Shown here in pieces: positions 11,362 to 22,600 of a DNA stretch of 64,000 nucleotides. The DNA is taken from NCBI GenBank assembly GCA_023053575.1, contig JAKZAP010000017.1, positions 9,245,501-9,309,500 of the forward strand. The letters run 5' to 3'. The stretch's first letter is position 1, and each line of letters opens with the position of its first letter. The notes under the pieces are model-generated. The model saw only the letters and a list, made by a program, of their open reading frames with translations. It did not search any database and had not been told where the DNA came from. The DNA is from Branchinecta lynchi. Its lineage: Eukaryota > Arthropoda > Branchiopoda > Anostraca > Branchinectidae. The position numbers were made by a program, and so were the translations under genes.

Positions 11362-11664
11362 CGTTCCCCTATGCGATTAGACTTTTTACTATGTCTACTT
11401 ATGAGGCTCACAACACTTGTGTAGACATTGTAAAAAGTCGCATCCATAGGGTACTGGGTCAGACATAGTAAAGTAGATCCACAGGTTAGTGAGTGGAAAA
11501 CCTGTCATCCGTGTCCCAGGTAATGGAGGTTTTGCATACGTTTCAGCAGCAGAAAGTGAAGGTCATCCGTTCCCCTATGCGATTAGACTTTTTACTATGT
11601 CTACTTATGAGGCTCACAACACTTGTGTAGACATTGTAAAAAGTCGCATCCATAGGGTACTGGG
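11253..11664 (+). repeat. 206-bp recent tandem duplication
   Basis: Two units (11253-11458 and 11459-11664) differ at only two positions that I can see. Each contains a long internal hairpin: CCTATGCGATTAGACTTTTT against AAAAAGTCGCATCCATAGG, with GTCTAC/GTAGAC inside. The unit happens to be open for 60-70 codons, but the frame follows the hairpin and I see no protein motif. Confidence 0.95.
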
Positions 11665-11666
11665 TC

Positions 11667-11900
11667 ACATTCACTTTCTGCTGCTGAAACATATGCAAAA
11701 CCTCCAATACCTGGGACACAGATGACAGGTTTTCCACTTACTAACCTGTGGATCTATTTTACCATATCTGATCCAAATAATGACGGTGAGGCATGGGAGG
11801 ATTAACAGAAACTAGTCCGCTTGGAAGCGCTGAACAGGAATACGGCCAATGTGAGTCTTCACCTTCCGGAATCTGGGTTCCCGGATTTTTGAGATTTTTT
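11667..11900 (-). repeat. Right arm of the second inverted repeat
   Basis: Complement of 11117-11361. It runs from ATTCACTTTCTGCTGCTGAA to the CTTCACCTTCCGGAA block. A weaker relative of the arm continues near 12105-12160 (CACTTGGAAGCGCTGGACTA). Confidence 0.9.
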
Positions 11901-12489
11901 TAAAATTTCTTCTGCGATACTTAAAAAGTCCGGAAATCTGGAAGTTCAAAAGCCCCTTTTTTCGGATTATTTTGATATACGTTTGGACAGGTTCATATTC
12001 CAGATGCAATTTACAGAAGACGTCAAAGAATAATCTCGAAGCCCAGAGAGGTGAAGTGAAGACCGGACTTTACTAATCTGTCAGAAGTGTTGATAACGAG
12101 ACAATGGGCGGCTTACATAACCTGGTTCACTTGGAAGCGCTGGACTAGAATATGGCGAATTCACAACTATTTTGAACATGGCACAGCTCTGCATCATATT
12201 AGAAAGGACTCCCTTCTGCTGAGATGCGAAAAGCTCTATGGCCGCGGAAAGGATTGATGGTTTCGACGGCAAAAGTGATCCTAAAATAAACCACTCTTGG
12301 GGCAGGGACAAGGAACATAGCATAACATCAAAAAATGACGAGAGTTATATTTAGCTTCAAGTGAAAAGGCGATCCAATAAATCCCGAAAGCTCAGCGTTG
12401 ACACGAGAAGCCAGGACGTTCGAATGAATGGTGCTAACGACTAGAGATGGAACTTGGACAAAGAATAACCTCTTAAGAAAATGTAAATA

Positions 12490-12900
12490 TCGAGCTTACA
12501 GTGTGGTTTCAAGTTCATTAAAGTTTAACTGAAAAGCCCACTTATATTTGTATCATTTAACTGAATACACTAAATTATTTGGATTTTGGACTGTTTGATT
12601 TTCCACTATCTGCTCTAGTAATCTAGTTCAGAATATCTACGGCCGTCCCTACAACGCACAAAATTGTACTATGACGTGGTAAATTTGAATCTTAATACAA
12701 ACGTGGCTTTTTAATGGCCAATGATCAGCTCTCGGAAGGTAGCCCACTGCGTGAACACTTATTTTTTGTAACTCGTTTTCGACAAGCATATAACAGAGCT
12801 ACAAGCGCATGTAAGTACCACAAATCCGACAGAGAAATTCCACTATATGTAAATAGATTATTTGTGAATAGCGGAGGTAATGCATTTGCATCGAATGTTC
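12490..12900 (-). mobile_element. Family G copy 1, degenerate coding repeat
   Basis: Read on the minus strand this matches 29405-29790 (+) over about 380 bp. A translated stretch keeps EFLCRICGTYMRL, LVENELQK and GYLPRADHWP against EIPCQICGTSMHL, LLDESDLRK and SYLPRAVHWP in the other copy. The copy has in-frame stops. The C..CGT..M pattern could be half of a zinc site, but I recognise no family. Confidence 0.65.
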
Positions 12901-13329
12901 AGGCCTCTTTGAGTGAACTGATTGTAACTAGATTTTTTTTATCTCAGCCCTTTCGGTTAAATTTTAAAGTTCCTTGAAGGACACATTGTACCTGTAATGC
13001 TAATGTAACCTACTAACCTAATCCCTCCATTCGTCCTTAAACTTGAAGACCCGAGCTACACAGGGTACATTTTAGACCCCCTAACTACACCGCACTCATT
13101 TTACACTTACGTGATTGGCTAGTTTATATGCGTATCATTCTCCTGACAATAATTCATGAGAATCTCATTGATCAGAAAAACCGGTTGTGTAATTTTTTTC
13201 CGTTTTTCGCCGTTTTCCGGTCCCAAGACAAATAGATAATAAGTCGCGGGTTGTTTGTCAAAGCATACCTAGTTTCAAATTAATTAAAACAAAAGAGTAT
13301 TTGAACATAAGCAGTGGATAATGCATGGT

Positions 13330-13460
13330 GTCTTTTATATGAATGAATGAATGATTTATGAATGAATGAATGATTTATTTGCACATTAAAGCCATCCGGC
13401 CATCATGCAACAAAACGAGACAAAAAGCGAACAATCTTACATGCGCATATACACACTAAC
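13330..13460 (-). mobile_element. Retroposon 3' end with (ATTC)n tail, minus strand
   Basis: On the plus strand GAATGAATGAATGATTTATG is doubled and followed by TTTGCACATTAAAGCCATCC. Read on the minus strand this is a 3' UTR-like segment with AATAAA-like sequence ending in a simple repeat, as in LINE tails. A similar arrangement is at 45.19 kb. Confidence 0.5.
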
Positions 13461-13546
13461 ACACTCTTAATATTTTTAGTTTACACTGAATACTTTCTTA
13501 GCACTAAAAACACAATTTCCCCATCAGAAGAAATCTTTCAAATAGA

Positions 13547-14056
13547 TGAATAGCTAATATAAGCTTTCGTTTTAGATCTTAGTGAAGCTAGGATTGTGTT
13601 CTGGGAAATACCAGAATAATCTGTTAGATGTACTATGATACTGCTAATAGCCTACTGGATTGAGTTCACCTTTGGGAGATAATAGACTAAGCCCCGCCCA
13701 TTGCCAGGCCTTATGGTGGGGCCATAAACAGTTAATGGTGTTTTTTATTTTTATGAATATATATGACCCAAATATGGCCGTATGGAGAAATGCGTTATGC
13801 AGACAAACAAAGCCAATAAATGAATAGCTAATATAAACTTTCGTTTTAGATCTTAGTGAAGCTAGGATTGTTTTTTGGGAAATACCAGACTAATCTGTCA
13901 GATGTACTATGATACTGCTAATAGCCTACTGGATTGAGTTCACCGTTGGGAGATAATAGACTAAGCCCCGCCCATTGCCAGGCCTTATGGTGGGGCCATA
14001 AATAGTTAATGGTGTTTTTTATTTTTATGAATAAACTGAACTGAACTGAACTAAGC
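13547..14056 (+). mobile_element. Doubled LINE 3' UTR with (GAACT)n tail
   Basis: A 3' UTR-like block (TGAATAGCTAATATAA, CTAAGCCCCGCCCATTGCC, GGCCTTATGGTGGGGCCATA) occurs at 13547-13770 and again at 13821-14040, 274 bp apart. The second copy ends in ATGAATAAACTGAACTGAAC. The palindromic GGCC...GGGGCC segment would form a small hairpin. No coding part is attached. Confidence 0.65.
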
Positions 14057-14279
14057 ACGTAGGGATGGCAATGTTAGTGTTAAAAATACATATATCGATA
14101 TTATTACAGTGAGGCTGTTTCTGAGCCTAAATTTTTTTTTTTAATATTTAGGCACATGCAATTTAGAGAATTTAGTTTAGTGTAGGCTAATTATAACCCC
14201 TATAAATAAAAAAAAACCGTGATGAAGTAGATATATTGTGTCCAATTTGTTCGAAAACCACTTAATTTTATGTAATTAT

Positions 14280-14700
14280 GACGATACATAGACTAGCAAA
14301 TTCGCTAGATCACCAATTGTTTGGAACGACTTATTCAAGGACTTAATTGATTAGCTCTGATACAAAAAGTGTTAATTCCTCTACGAATTAATTGTAAGTT
14401 CGTCGACCTTATATGAATTTCCGTATAACTGCGATTTTTTTTCCTCTGACCCTTGCGCAAAGTTATCTTCTATTGCCCAGGAACTTAACGTTTCTGCCCT
14501 TGGCCATTTCTCAGCATTCCATCTAGAAAGAAGACTTTTTAGACCCGATTAGTCCCTTGTCTTTTCTTTATATTTTTTTTTTTTTTATCTTGTACAGTTA
14601 CTCCGTTCTTGAAATTTCTGTGTAATTTTTTCCTTTTCGTTCTCTGCACTGCACTATTTTCCTATCTTGCCTAGTGCGTAAATAAAATATCATTTCATTC
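14280..14700 (+). mobile_element. Probable LINE 3' remnant
   Basis: Around 14300-14350 a short reading, SPIVWNDLFKDLI, resembles the common C-terminus of LINE ORF2 proteins (WN.L followed by FK). It is followed by a T-rich 3' UTR and GTAAATAAAATATC with an ATTTCATTCC end. The coding trace is very short, so this is tentative. Confidence 0.35.
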
Positions 14701-15550
14701 CTTATATCCAAATTCCCTTAACGGCTATATTCTTTATTCCAGTTGCTTTACTTACTTCTGTTTTAAAATCAATTGTTAGCTCTAAACAGGTTAAGCAGTT
14801 GGGAAGTTATTACTCCTAACTTTCAAATGCAGAATTCTTTATTTCGAATAGTAAAATACAACACTTTCAGAAAAAAGGCCGACAATATTCTTGTACATCA
14901 AAACCTTTCCCTTTTCTTCAAAGAAGTGCCCAGGTACATTTATTTTTCATTTATTTTGCATTTGACTATGGTAAGACGGCTTTTGTGTTTGTATGCTTTC
15001 GCCTGCTGCTTTATGTTCATTTAATTGTGTGTGAATTTGTTACTCATTCTTTTTGAAGGAATCAGATTAATAATATTAACACCGTGATACTGCCACTACT
15101 AGATTTCCTAGAAAGATTCAGCGCTATTCTGTCTATGTTTGGCAAGCCAGGGTGTTCGTCGTTCAAATTCAATTCTGCACTTTCCTCTCGGGGCTATCGT
15201 CTTTCAACTCGGAATTCTCGAAACGAGGAAGCGAGTTATCCTGCCCCCCGTTCGCTCCACGTTTCCCGAACTGACAAGTAATTCGATTAGAACGACACGA
15301 TACGGCTCCGGAATTTCTAATTGGAAATGAAATCAAACGAGAGAAAAGGGTAGACGTATGTATCTACCACAGGCGGCAATGGGAAAATTAGCGAATTTTG
15401 GAGTGAGGCAAACCAAGAAGAAGGCACTCCCAACTGCTGAAGCCGAAATGAATTTCCATTCCAACAACAAGGAAAAATAGACTGTGAAATACTGCCGCTG
15501 GGGTACAAATGCGGATCCATCGTTTGCTTATCTTCTCAGTCTTATTCCAG
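14701..15550. other. Unrecognised stretch
   Basis: Several short overlapping frames (60-83 codons), none with a motif I recognise. No repeat termini were seen. Confidence 0.4.
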
Positions 15551-15559
15551 AAATATTTA

Positions 15560-17480
15560 GGGTAACATGAAATATCAGGGTAACATGAAAGGCACGTGGG
15601 ATCTAGTCAATACCGTGTTGAAAGGAAAGCAGAATTATAATACCGAATGTCAGAATCTGCTAGTGAAGGTCGTGAAATTTCAGATGGTCAGTTAATAGCT
15701 GATGAATTCGGTAAATTTTTCTCGGAAATTGGAGGTGAAATCAAGAGGGATGTCAAAGCTGAAAGTGATACACATCTGGATGACCTGTTCGACGACACAA
15801 GGGATGAAAGGCAATCATTTGAATTTGGGAAGTGTGATGAGAGTGAGCTAACAAAAATAATAAAAGACCTGAAATGAAATGCACCAGGGACAGTGAAAAC
15901 CGTGTGGAATTACATTATGCCATGCCTCCTGTTCCTCATTAAGTTATCTCTTGAAACTGGAAAGTTTCCAAATGCACCCAAGCAATCAAAAGTTTTTGTT
16001 TCAAAAACAAGGGATTATCAAATTAGCATTTTTGTTTACAAATACTTTAATAATTTACTGCCTTCCTCTTTTGCAAATTTTTTTTCTACGAATAGTGATT
16101 ACCACAATTATGAAACAAGGGGGTGTGGGGATATAGTTCATGAAATCCGGCAAACAACTCGTGCATCGTTCATTATTAGAAATTTTGCTACGAGTGTTTG
16201 GAATTCAATCCCAATTAAAGTCCGTGAGGCCCCGCACCTTGATGCATTCAAAGCCACAGTGAAAAGGTTCTTCCTCACAAAAGAGTAAGCAAGAGTCAGT
16301 CGCTTTTTTTTTTCTTTTTTTTTCTTCTTTTTTTTTGTTTAGTATTTGGTTTAGTAATTAGTAATTAGAAATGTATTGTTAGTAGTAGTATTTATTTTTC
16401 AGTAGTAGTAGGATTTATTCTTCATTAGTAAATAGATGTGAATTTTGTTTTTCGCCTGTTATTTAACAAGTCCCCCGGGACTTTCCCTGCAGGTGATGCA
16501 GACAAATGTTACGCGTTGGTTTTATATTAAACATAATCTAATCTAAAAAAAAAAAAAACATAATCTAATCATTCCCCTTCACAAGGGAGGATGCAAAAAA
16601 GACCGATAAAACTACCGACCGATATCGCTTTTTACCAATTTTGACGAAGTTACATGAAAAAGTCGCACACAAGCGCCTCTATAATTACCTGGAAGGACTC
16701 GGCATGCTTTGTGAAAGCCAGTTTGGGTTCCGGAGAGGACAATCAACCACGGATGCATTGCACCACCTTATGGATCAAATAGATGGAGCATTGAAAAAAG
16801 GATTCCTATGACAATTTTGAGGATTTTAGGAAAGCGTTATATACTGTGGATTTTGAAGTTTTGTGAAAGAGGATGTTTGCACTCGGGATAAGAGTTGAAC
16901 AGCGTGATTGGTTCAGGTCATCTTTACATGGTTGAACTATGAAAGTAGTTCTTGGTGATACAAGTAGCCGTTTATTTCCACTGGTGTGGGGTGTGCCACA
17001 CGACTCTGTGCTTGGACCGTTGCTGTTTCTGGTGTATGTTGACACTTTACGTTTTTACTTATCGGAAGCAGGTGTAACTACATTTGCTGATGATACGGCG
17101 CTCACTATCTTTGCGACGTCTCTTCACGAACTGGGAGAGAACGCAAACCGGACAGTAACCCAACTGCAAACATTTATGTCTGCAAGTTTCTTGTCTGTAA
17201 ATAAAAGTAAAACAAATTATTCAATTTTGTGTAGGATAGGTCGAACTGTAAATAACGTTTGCAAATTGATGTTTGGGAGGTGGTGCAAGCTTTTGATTGC
17301 ACATAGCTTGGTTTTCATTTGGATGTAAATTTTAGTTTTAAGGGACAATGTGACATTTTTCCATCGGAAATCGCAAAAGGTGTTGGAGTTCTATGGAGAA
17401 TGAAGCATTTTTTACCTTTGAGTGCTTTGAAAAATATTTGTTATGCTTTAATCCATTCTTATATAATAAGCCAAATGTAC
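15560..17480 (+). pseudogene. LINE ORF2 reverse transcriptase, interrupted and frameshifted
   Basis: Non-LTR retrotransposon ORF2 remnant. Before the nested insert: DEFGKFFSEIGGEIK, KIIKDLK, LLFLIKLSLETGKFP and KQSKV. After it, in shifting frames: IPLHKGG, the block ending EKVAHKRLYNYLEGLG, ESQFGFRRGQSTTDALHHL, then a VDFEVL..RMFALGIR segment, SVLGPLLFLVYVDTL, the active-site block FADDTAL at about 17087-17107, and after another frameshift GVGVLWRMKHFLP with LIHSYI. These are RT fingers/palm motifs in order; the Gln-Gly of the usual PQGSVLGPLLF box is HD here. Stops and frameshifts at 15875, 16600-16900 and 17326 show that it is dead. It stops at a G-rich hAT-like terminus at 17496. Confidence 0.85.
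15995..16570 (+). mobile_element. 5'-truncated LINE inserted into the LINE above
   Basis: The host frame reads KQSKV up to 15994 and resumes IPLHKGG at 16571. Between them lies the C-terminal end of another LINE ORF2 (IFVYKYFNNLLPSSFANFF, then SFIIRNFATSVWNSIPIKV, FKATVKRFFLTKE, stop at 16286-16288), a T-rich 3' UTR, and a tail of TAATCTAATCT, A(14) and again TAATCTAATC. The junctions are clean and I see no convincing target-site duplication. Confidence 0.85.
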
Positions 17481-17495
17481 ACAATTCTATAAAGC

Positions 17496-17547
17496 CAGGC
17501 CGGTATCCAGGAATTTATTCGGGGGGGGGGGGGGGGGGGGGGGGGGG
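17496..17547 (+). mobile_element. hAT-like terminus followed by a 27-G tract
   Basis: CAGGCCGGTATCCAGGAATT followed by ATTC and 27 G. CAGG(G)GCGG.TCCAGGA followed by a long G run is, as I recall, a common hAT inverted-repeat end in animals. The LINE ORF2 is cut just to its left. I could not place the partner terminus. Confidence 0.45.
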
Positions 17548-17639
17548 TGCCTGCTAGTCGGACAAAAAATTACAAAAAACACATAGATCAGAGGGAAAAA
17601 CCTATAAAAGTCGAAATTTTGTGTATGTTTCGGGGGGGG

Positions 17640-18092
17640 GGGGTGAGTTTGTTGGTGATTAATATTGGAGGATCGTCAAGAGGAGGTCTTTGTGTGAGGA
17701 CCGCCGGTGTGAAGGTATGGAATCATCTTCCGGAGGGATTCAGGGAGTCGGAGAACCAGTTTTTGTTTAAAAATAGATTAAAAAATTATTTTTTGGATAG
17801 TCAGATAAATGTGGAATATTTATTTGAAATTTTATTTAAGGTGAATAATTCATTATTATTATTAGTGAATGAGGGTTGGGTTGTGTGCGTGTGTGTGTGG
17901 GGGGGGGGGAGGGTAAAAAAAAGAAATGAGAAGGTTAAGACGAGAAACGTGTGTCATCGTTTGTAATAGGTGATTAAAAGTTGTGCACTCCCGCACAGTA
18001 TATGGTTTTGCCCTTCTTGGGAGCGTTCTGTTTGTTCTTTTGTTTAAAGAACGTTTATATACAAATGAATTGAATTGAACTGAACTGCATGT
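17640..18092 (+). mobile_element. LINE C-terminus and 3' UTR with (GAACT)n tail
   Basis: In frame from about 17690 the reading GVKVWNHLPEGFRESENQF, then LFKNRLKNYF, is the usual LINE ORF2 C-terminal pattern (VWN.LP, FK..LK). A 3' UTR with GTGTGTGTGGGGG and TTTTGCCCTTCTTGGGAGC follows, ending in ATGAATTGAATTGAACTGAA. The element is strongly 5'-truncated. A second G tract lies at 17633-17643. Confidence 0.7.
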
Positions 18093-18104
18093 CTGCCCTT
18101 CCGA

Positions 18105-18145
18105 GGGCTCTTCTTGGCAAGGCTCCCCTTCAGACTGAAGCTAGA
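18105..18145 (-). repeat. Short family K fragment
   Basis: GAGGGCTCTTCTTGGCAAGG followed by CTCCCCTTCAGACTGAAGC is the reverse complement of the CTGAAGAGG...CCAAGAAG block of family K, with substitutions. Confidence 0.45.
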
Positions 18146-18285
18146 AGAATGGACGTGCAACGTTACAACTGCAAACTGTAAGGTTCGCACTTCTGAATAA
18201 GGACTAAATTCCTAAGCTCCTCATCCACACTCAAATGACGGATCCGATGTCAGTATGAAATAGTATCTTCATGCGAATACTTACA

Positions 18286-19005
18286 AGAAGAGCTGGAAGC
18301 TCATATGGCACTTGCAAGGCTGGGCCAGATGGAAGTGATGGTCAAACGTTTCATCCGGATCGCTCCACTCTATGCGTGTCACAAGATGTCCGGTTCTCCC
18401 CTCCGACCCCCCTCCCCCTCCCAGTTCGTCGGATCCGGTCCGGACTTGAAATGGGACATGCTGAGACACGAGGTCTTTCAAGGCATCAAGTTTCGTTAAG
18501 ATCTGATAACCCATTCGAAAGTTATGCATGCTACTATTTTCAGGATTCTGCCGTCTCCCCCTCCCCCCACGATAGTCAGATCGGGCAAGTGACTGTTTCC
18601 AAGTTAATCTGGTCGGGTCCCTGAGACGACTGCCAAGTTTTATCGTCCTAGCCAACCTGGAAGTATATTAACTACGGATCGCCGGAATTCCGGAACCACC
18701 CTCTACCTCCCCCCACAGTGTCCGAATCTGGTCCAGTCCTGTCAGTGATGTATCTAGAGCGTGTGCTTGTTCTTCGCACCAAGTTTCATCCCGATCGCTC
18801 CACTCTGAGAGTTTCACACGATTTCCGGTTCTCCCCTCCGACTCCCCCCAGATTCGTCGGATCCGGCCCAGACTTGAAATGAGACATCTGAGACACGAGA
18901 TCTTGCCAGATATCAAGTTTCATTAAGATCCAATCACCCGTTCGAAAGTTATGTATGTCCCTATTTTCCAAATTCCGCCACCTCCCCCTCCAGATTAGCC
19001 AGATA
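18286..19005 (+). mobile_element. Family B element, copy 1 (3' end missing)
   Basis: Starts with AAGAGCTGGAAGCTCATATG and the terminal repeat TATGGCACTTGC (18304-18315). The core is a tandem array with a period near 430 bp: AAGATCTGATAACCCATTCG near 18497 recurs as AAGATCCAATCACCCGTTCG near 18926. Units carry the shared motif CAAGTTTCAT...TTCGAAAGTTATG. The 3' hairpin seen in the other copies is absent. Open frames through it are by-products of the C-rich units. Confidence 0.75.
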
Positions 19006-19631
19006 AGCCAGATTACCATACTCTTTTCTGCTAAAGGAACTTCGGCTGCAAACTCTTGCAGAGAGGAGAGAGCACCTTTGCCAGACTTTTGGCCTGAAAC
19101 TTCTTTCCCACCCCGTGCACCGTTCCCTCCTCCCTAGTCCCCATTTACCCGAGAGACTTCGCCAACCTAGAGCAGTAGCAGTGAAGGTCCCAAAGCTCGC
19201 CCCAATTCATTGCCGCACTGACCGGTTCAAGAAAAGTTTCGTGCCTAGTTTCACTGAATGGTATAATGCAAATTGAGTTTGTTTTATGACAATGTTATAT
19301 TTTTGATAATTTATATTTCAGTCAGTGTATTTTTGACGTTTGACACGAAGAAACGAATTCGGCATTTTGCTGTGATAGTTTTTCTTTAAAATTAAAACGA
19401 TCATTCATTCATTATTATATCATACATGCATTTCGAACAGCCAAATAACTGATTCAGAACAGAATTAACTTGTACGGGGGCCTTCACGTTGTTGACCCTT
19501 TTGACCCCTTTAATCATTCGCTTTCAACTTCGCGATCAATCAGATCTCAAAACCATGTGATATGTTGTACTTTCCTGCACGAAATTCGCTAGTTTCCGGG
19601 AAAAGGAAAGATGTCAAATCACAACTTTTAA
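19006..19631. other. Unrecognised stretch
   Basis: No gene or repeat family was identified between family B copy 1 and the family D 3' end at 19632. Confidence 0.4.
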
Positions 19632-22600
19632 CTAGACCTACGTTGCCCGGGCAACGTGAAGTGTTGCGGCAACCTTTGTCCGGCTTCGCCGACTAAAGTG
19701 TTGCGAGAGCAACACTTTGGTTTTGTTTCTTCGCTGTCGGTTAAATGCTGAAATTGTCAACTTATCGAAGCTTTTAAAACGGTATGTTCTAAAAAGAATA
19801 ATCACATAATCAAAAGCTGTTCTTTAGCGTTGTAAAACCAACAACAAAACAATATCGGAAGAAGGCTATCCGTAACGTTTCAGGATTAAAATACCATAGA
19901 TGACACTATTAATTATTACACATCTACCTTATTGTTTTACATTACCGTATCGTTTGTACCCGTTGCGTAAACAGTTAATCCTAGGTTATAGCGATAGACC
20001 ATCGATACAAACTTTCTTACTGTCATATTTACAGAAATCGAATAAAATGTGCACCAATTTTCAAAAATTTCTAGCCCCTCGTGAACCGATCTTACTTATA
20101 AGTCCGTCTCCCGTGATTGACATCAAATTCACCGGAAACAAATAATGGATACACCAACTATCAAAAGTTGCAAACTCCTCATCGCTGAAGATGATTATAG
20201 CATAAAAGCCGATTATTACTTACAAGTCCCATGCATGTCTTACAATTGGGAACAAAATTGTTCTTACCATCGAATACATATCCTGAGACAAATAAACAGG
20301 TATACCAACTAGCAAAAGCTTTAAACTCCTCGTTGCTGAAGATGATTATGAGCTAACAGTTGACTGTTACTTACAGTCGACTGTTGCTTACAAGTCCCTT
20401 ACATGTCTCATAACTGGTATCGCCTATTTTTGGTTTCAGTGTGTACCTTACTCCTGAAGTTGTCAACCCCTTGAAACTTTCAAACTGGTTTATCTCATGA
20501 AGGATTTGTGTTCAAAAAAATGGATGGCATATATTTTGATCAGCTCTTCAAGGGCTATCGATTGCCCTAACCACAACAAAAGCATATCGGAACAAGAGCT
20601 ACGAGCTCATATGGCACTTGTTACGAGTAGGCACGGCTCGGTTATGTCAATGATATATCTAGCGTTTGCTAGGTGTCTTCCCACCAAGTTTCATCTCGAT
20701 CCCTCCACTCATAGTGTTTTCCAATATTTCCGGTTCTCCCCTCCAGCTCCCCCCAAAAGTCACCGGATCCGGTCCGGATTTTAAGTGGGTCGTCTGAGGA
20801 TGAGGTCTTTCCAAATATCAAGTTTCATCGAGATCCGGTCCCCCGTTCAAAAGTTATAAATACCTCAAGATTCCGGATTCCCCCTCCCTCCACTCCCCCA
20901 ACAGTGCCCGAATCGGCTCGGTCATGTCAATGATGTATTTAGTGTTTGCTAGGTGTCATCCCACCAAGTTTCATCTCGATCCCTCCACTCATAGCGTTTC
21001 CCAAGATTTCCGGTTAACCCCTCCAGCTCCCCCAAAAGTCACCGGATCCTGTCCGGATTTTAAGTGGGTCGTCTGAGGCATGAGGCCTTTCCAAATATCA
21101 AGTTCCATCGAGATCCGATCACCCGTTCAAAAGTTATAAATACCTCAAGATTCCGGATTCCCCCTCCCTCCACTCCCCCCACAGTGCCCGAATTGGCTCG
21201 GTTATGTCAATGATGTATCTAGTGTTTGCTAGGTGTCTTCACACCAAGTTTCATCTCGATCCCTCCACTCATAGCGTTTCCCAAGATTTCCGGTTGCCCC
21301 CTCCAGCTCCCCCAAAAGTCACCGGATCCGGTCCGTATTTTAAGTGGGTCGCTGAGGCATGAGGCCGTTCCAAATATCAAGTTTCATCGAGATCCGGTCA
21401 CCCGTTCAAAAGTTATAAATACCTCAAGGTTCCGGATTCCCCCTCTCTCCACTCCCCCGACAGTGCCCGAATCGGCTCGGTCATGTCAATGATGTATCTA
21501 GTGTTTGCTAGGTGTCTTCCCACCAAGTTTCATCTCGACCCCTCCACTCATAGCGTTTCCCAAGATTTCCGGTTGCCTCCTCCAGCTCCCCCCAAAAGTC
21601 ACCGGATCCGGTCCGGATTTTAAGTGGGTCGTCTGAGGCATGAGGTCTTTCCAAATATCAAGTTCCATCGAGATCCGATCACCCGTTCAAAAGTTAAAAA
21701 TACCTCAAGATTCGGGATTCCCCCTCCCTCCACTCCCCCCACGGTGCTCGGATCGGGGAAGTGACTATTTCCAACTTAATCATCTGGGGTCCCTGATATG
21801 CCTGCCAAGTTTTATCGTCCTAGCTTATGTGGAAGTGCCCGAACTAGCAAAACCTGGACAGACCGACAGACCGACAGACCGACGGACGGACAGAAATTGC
21901 AATCGCTATATGGCACTTGGCCGAAGGGCAAGTGCCATAAAAAGGGACTAAATTGACTTTGCAGTCAGTTGAACTTTATCCTTTTCAATCGTAGACATCG
22001 TGACGGATGAAAACTTGGAATAATATCCTATATAATCTAGTTGGTATTATAAAGCTATCCGTAACTTTTTAGGATTAAAATACCATAGATGACACTATTA
22101 ATTATTACGAAACTACCTTGTTTTACATTACAGTATCGTTTGTACCCGTTGCGTTAACAGTAAATCCTAGGTTACAGCGATAGACCAACGATACAAACTT
22201 TCTTACCGTCAGATTTATATAAATCGAATACAATGTGCAACAATTTGAACAAATTTCTAGCCCCTCGTGCACCGATTCTACTGACAAGTCCCTTTCCCGT
22301 GATAGACATCAAGTTCACCGGATAAAAATAATGGGTACACCGACTAGCAAAAGTTGCAAACCCCTCATCGCTGAAGATTTGTGTAGCATAACAGCCGATT
22401 ATTACTTACAAGTCCCTTGCATGTTTTACATTTGGGAACCAAATTGTTCATCAAATGACAGGTACGCCAACTGCCGAGAGCTGCAAACCCCTCATTGCCG
22501 AAGATGATTATGAGCTAACAGTCGCCTGTCGCGTACAAGTCCCCTAAATGTCTCACAACTGGTATCGCCTATTTTTGGTTTCAGTGTGTACCTTACTACT

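Noticed and set aside
11283..11725. Duplicated 61-78 codon frame MSGK.VIRVPGNGG
   Set aside because: It lies inside a 206-bp DNA duplication dominated by a hairpin. There is no independent evidence of coding.
18271..18655. Overlapping frames of 117 and 124 codons on both strands in family B
   Set aside because: C/G-rich tandem units lack stops on both strands. The peptides change with the repeat unit.
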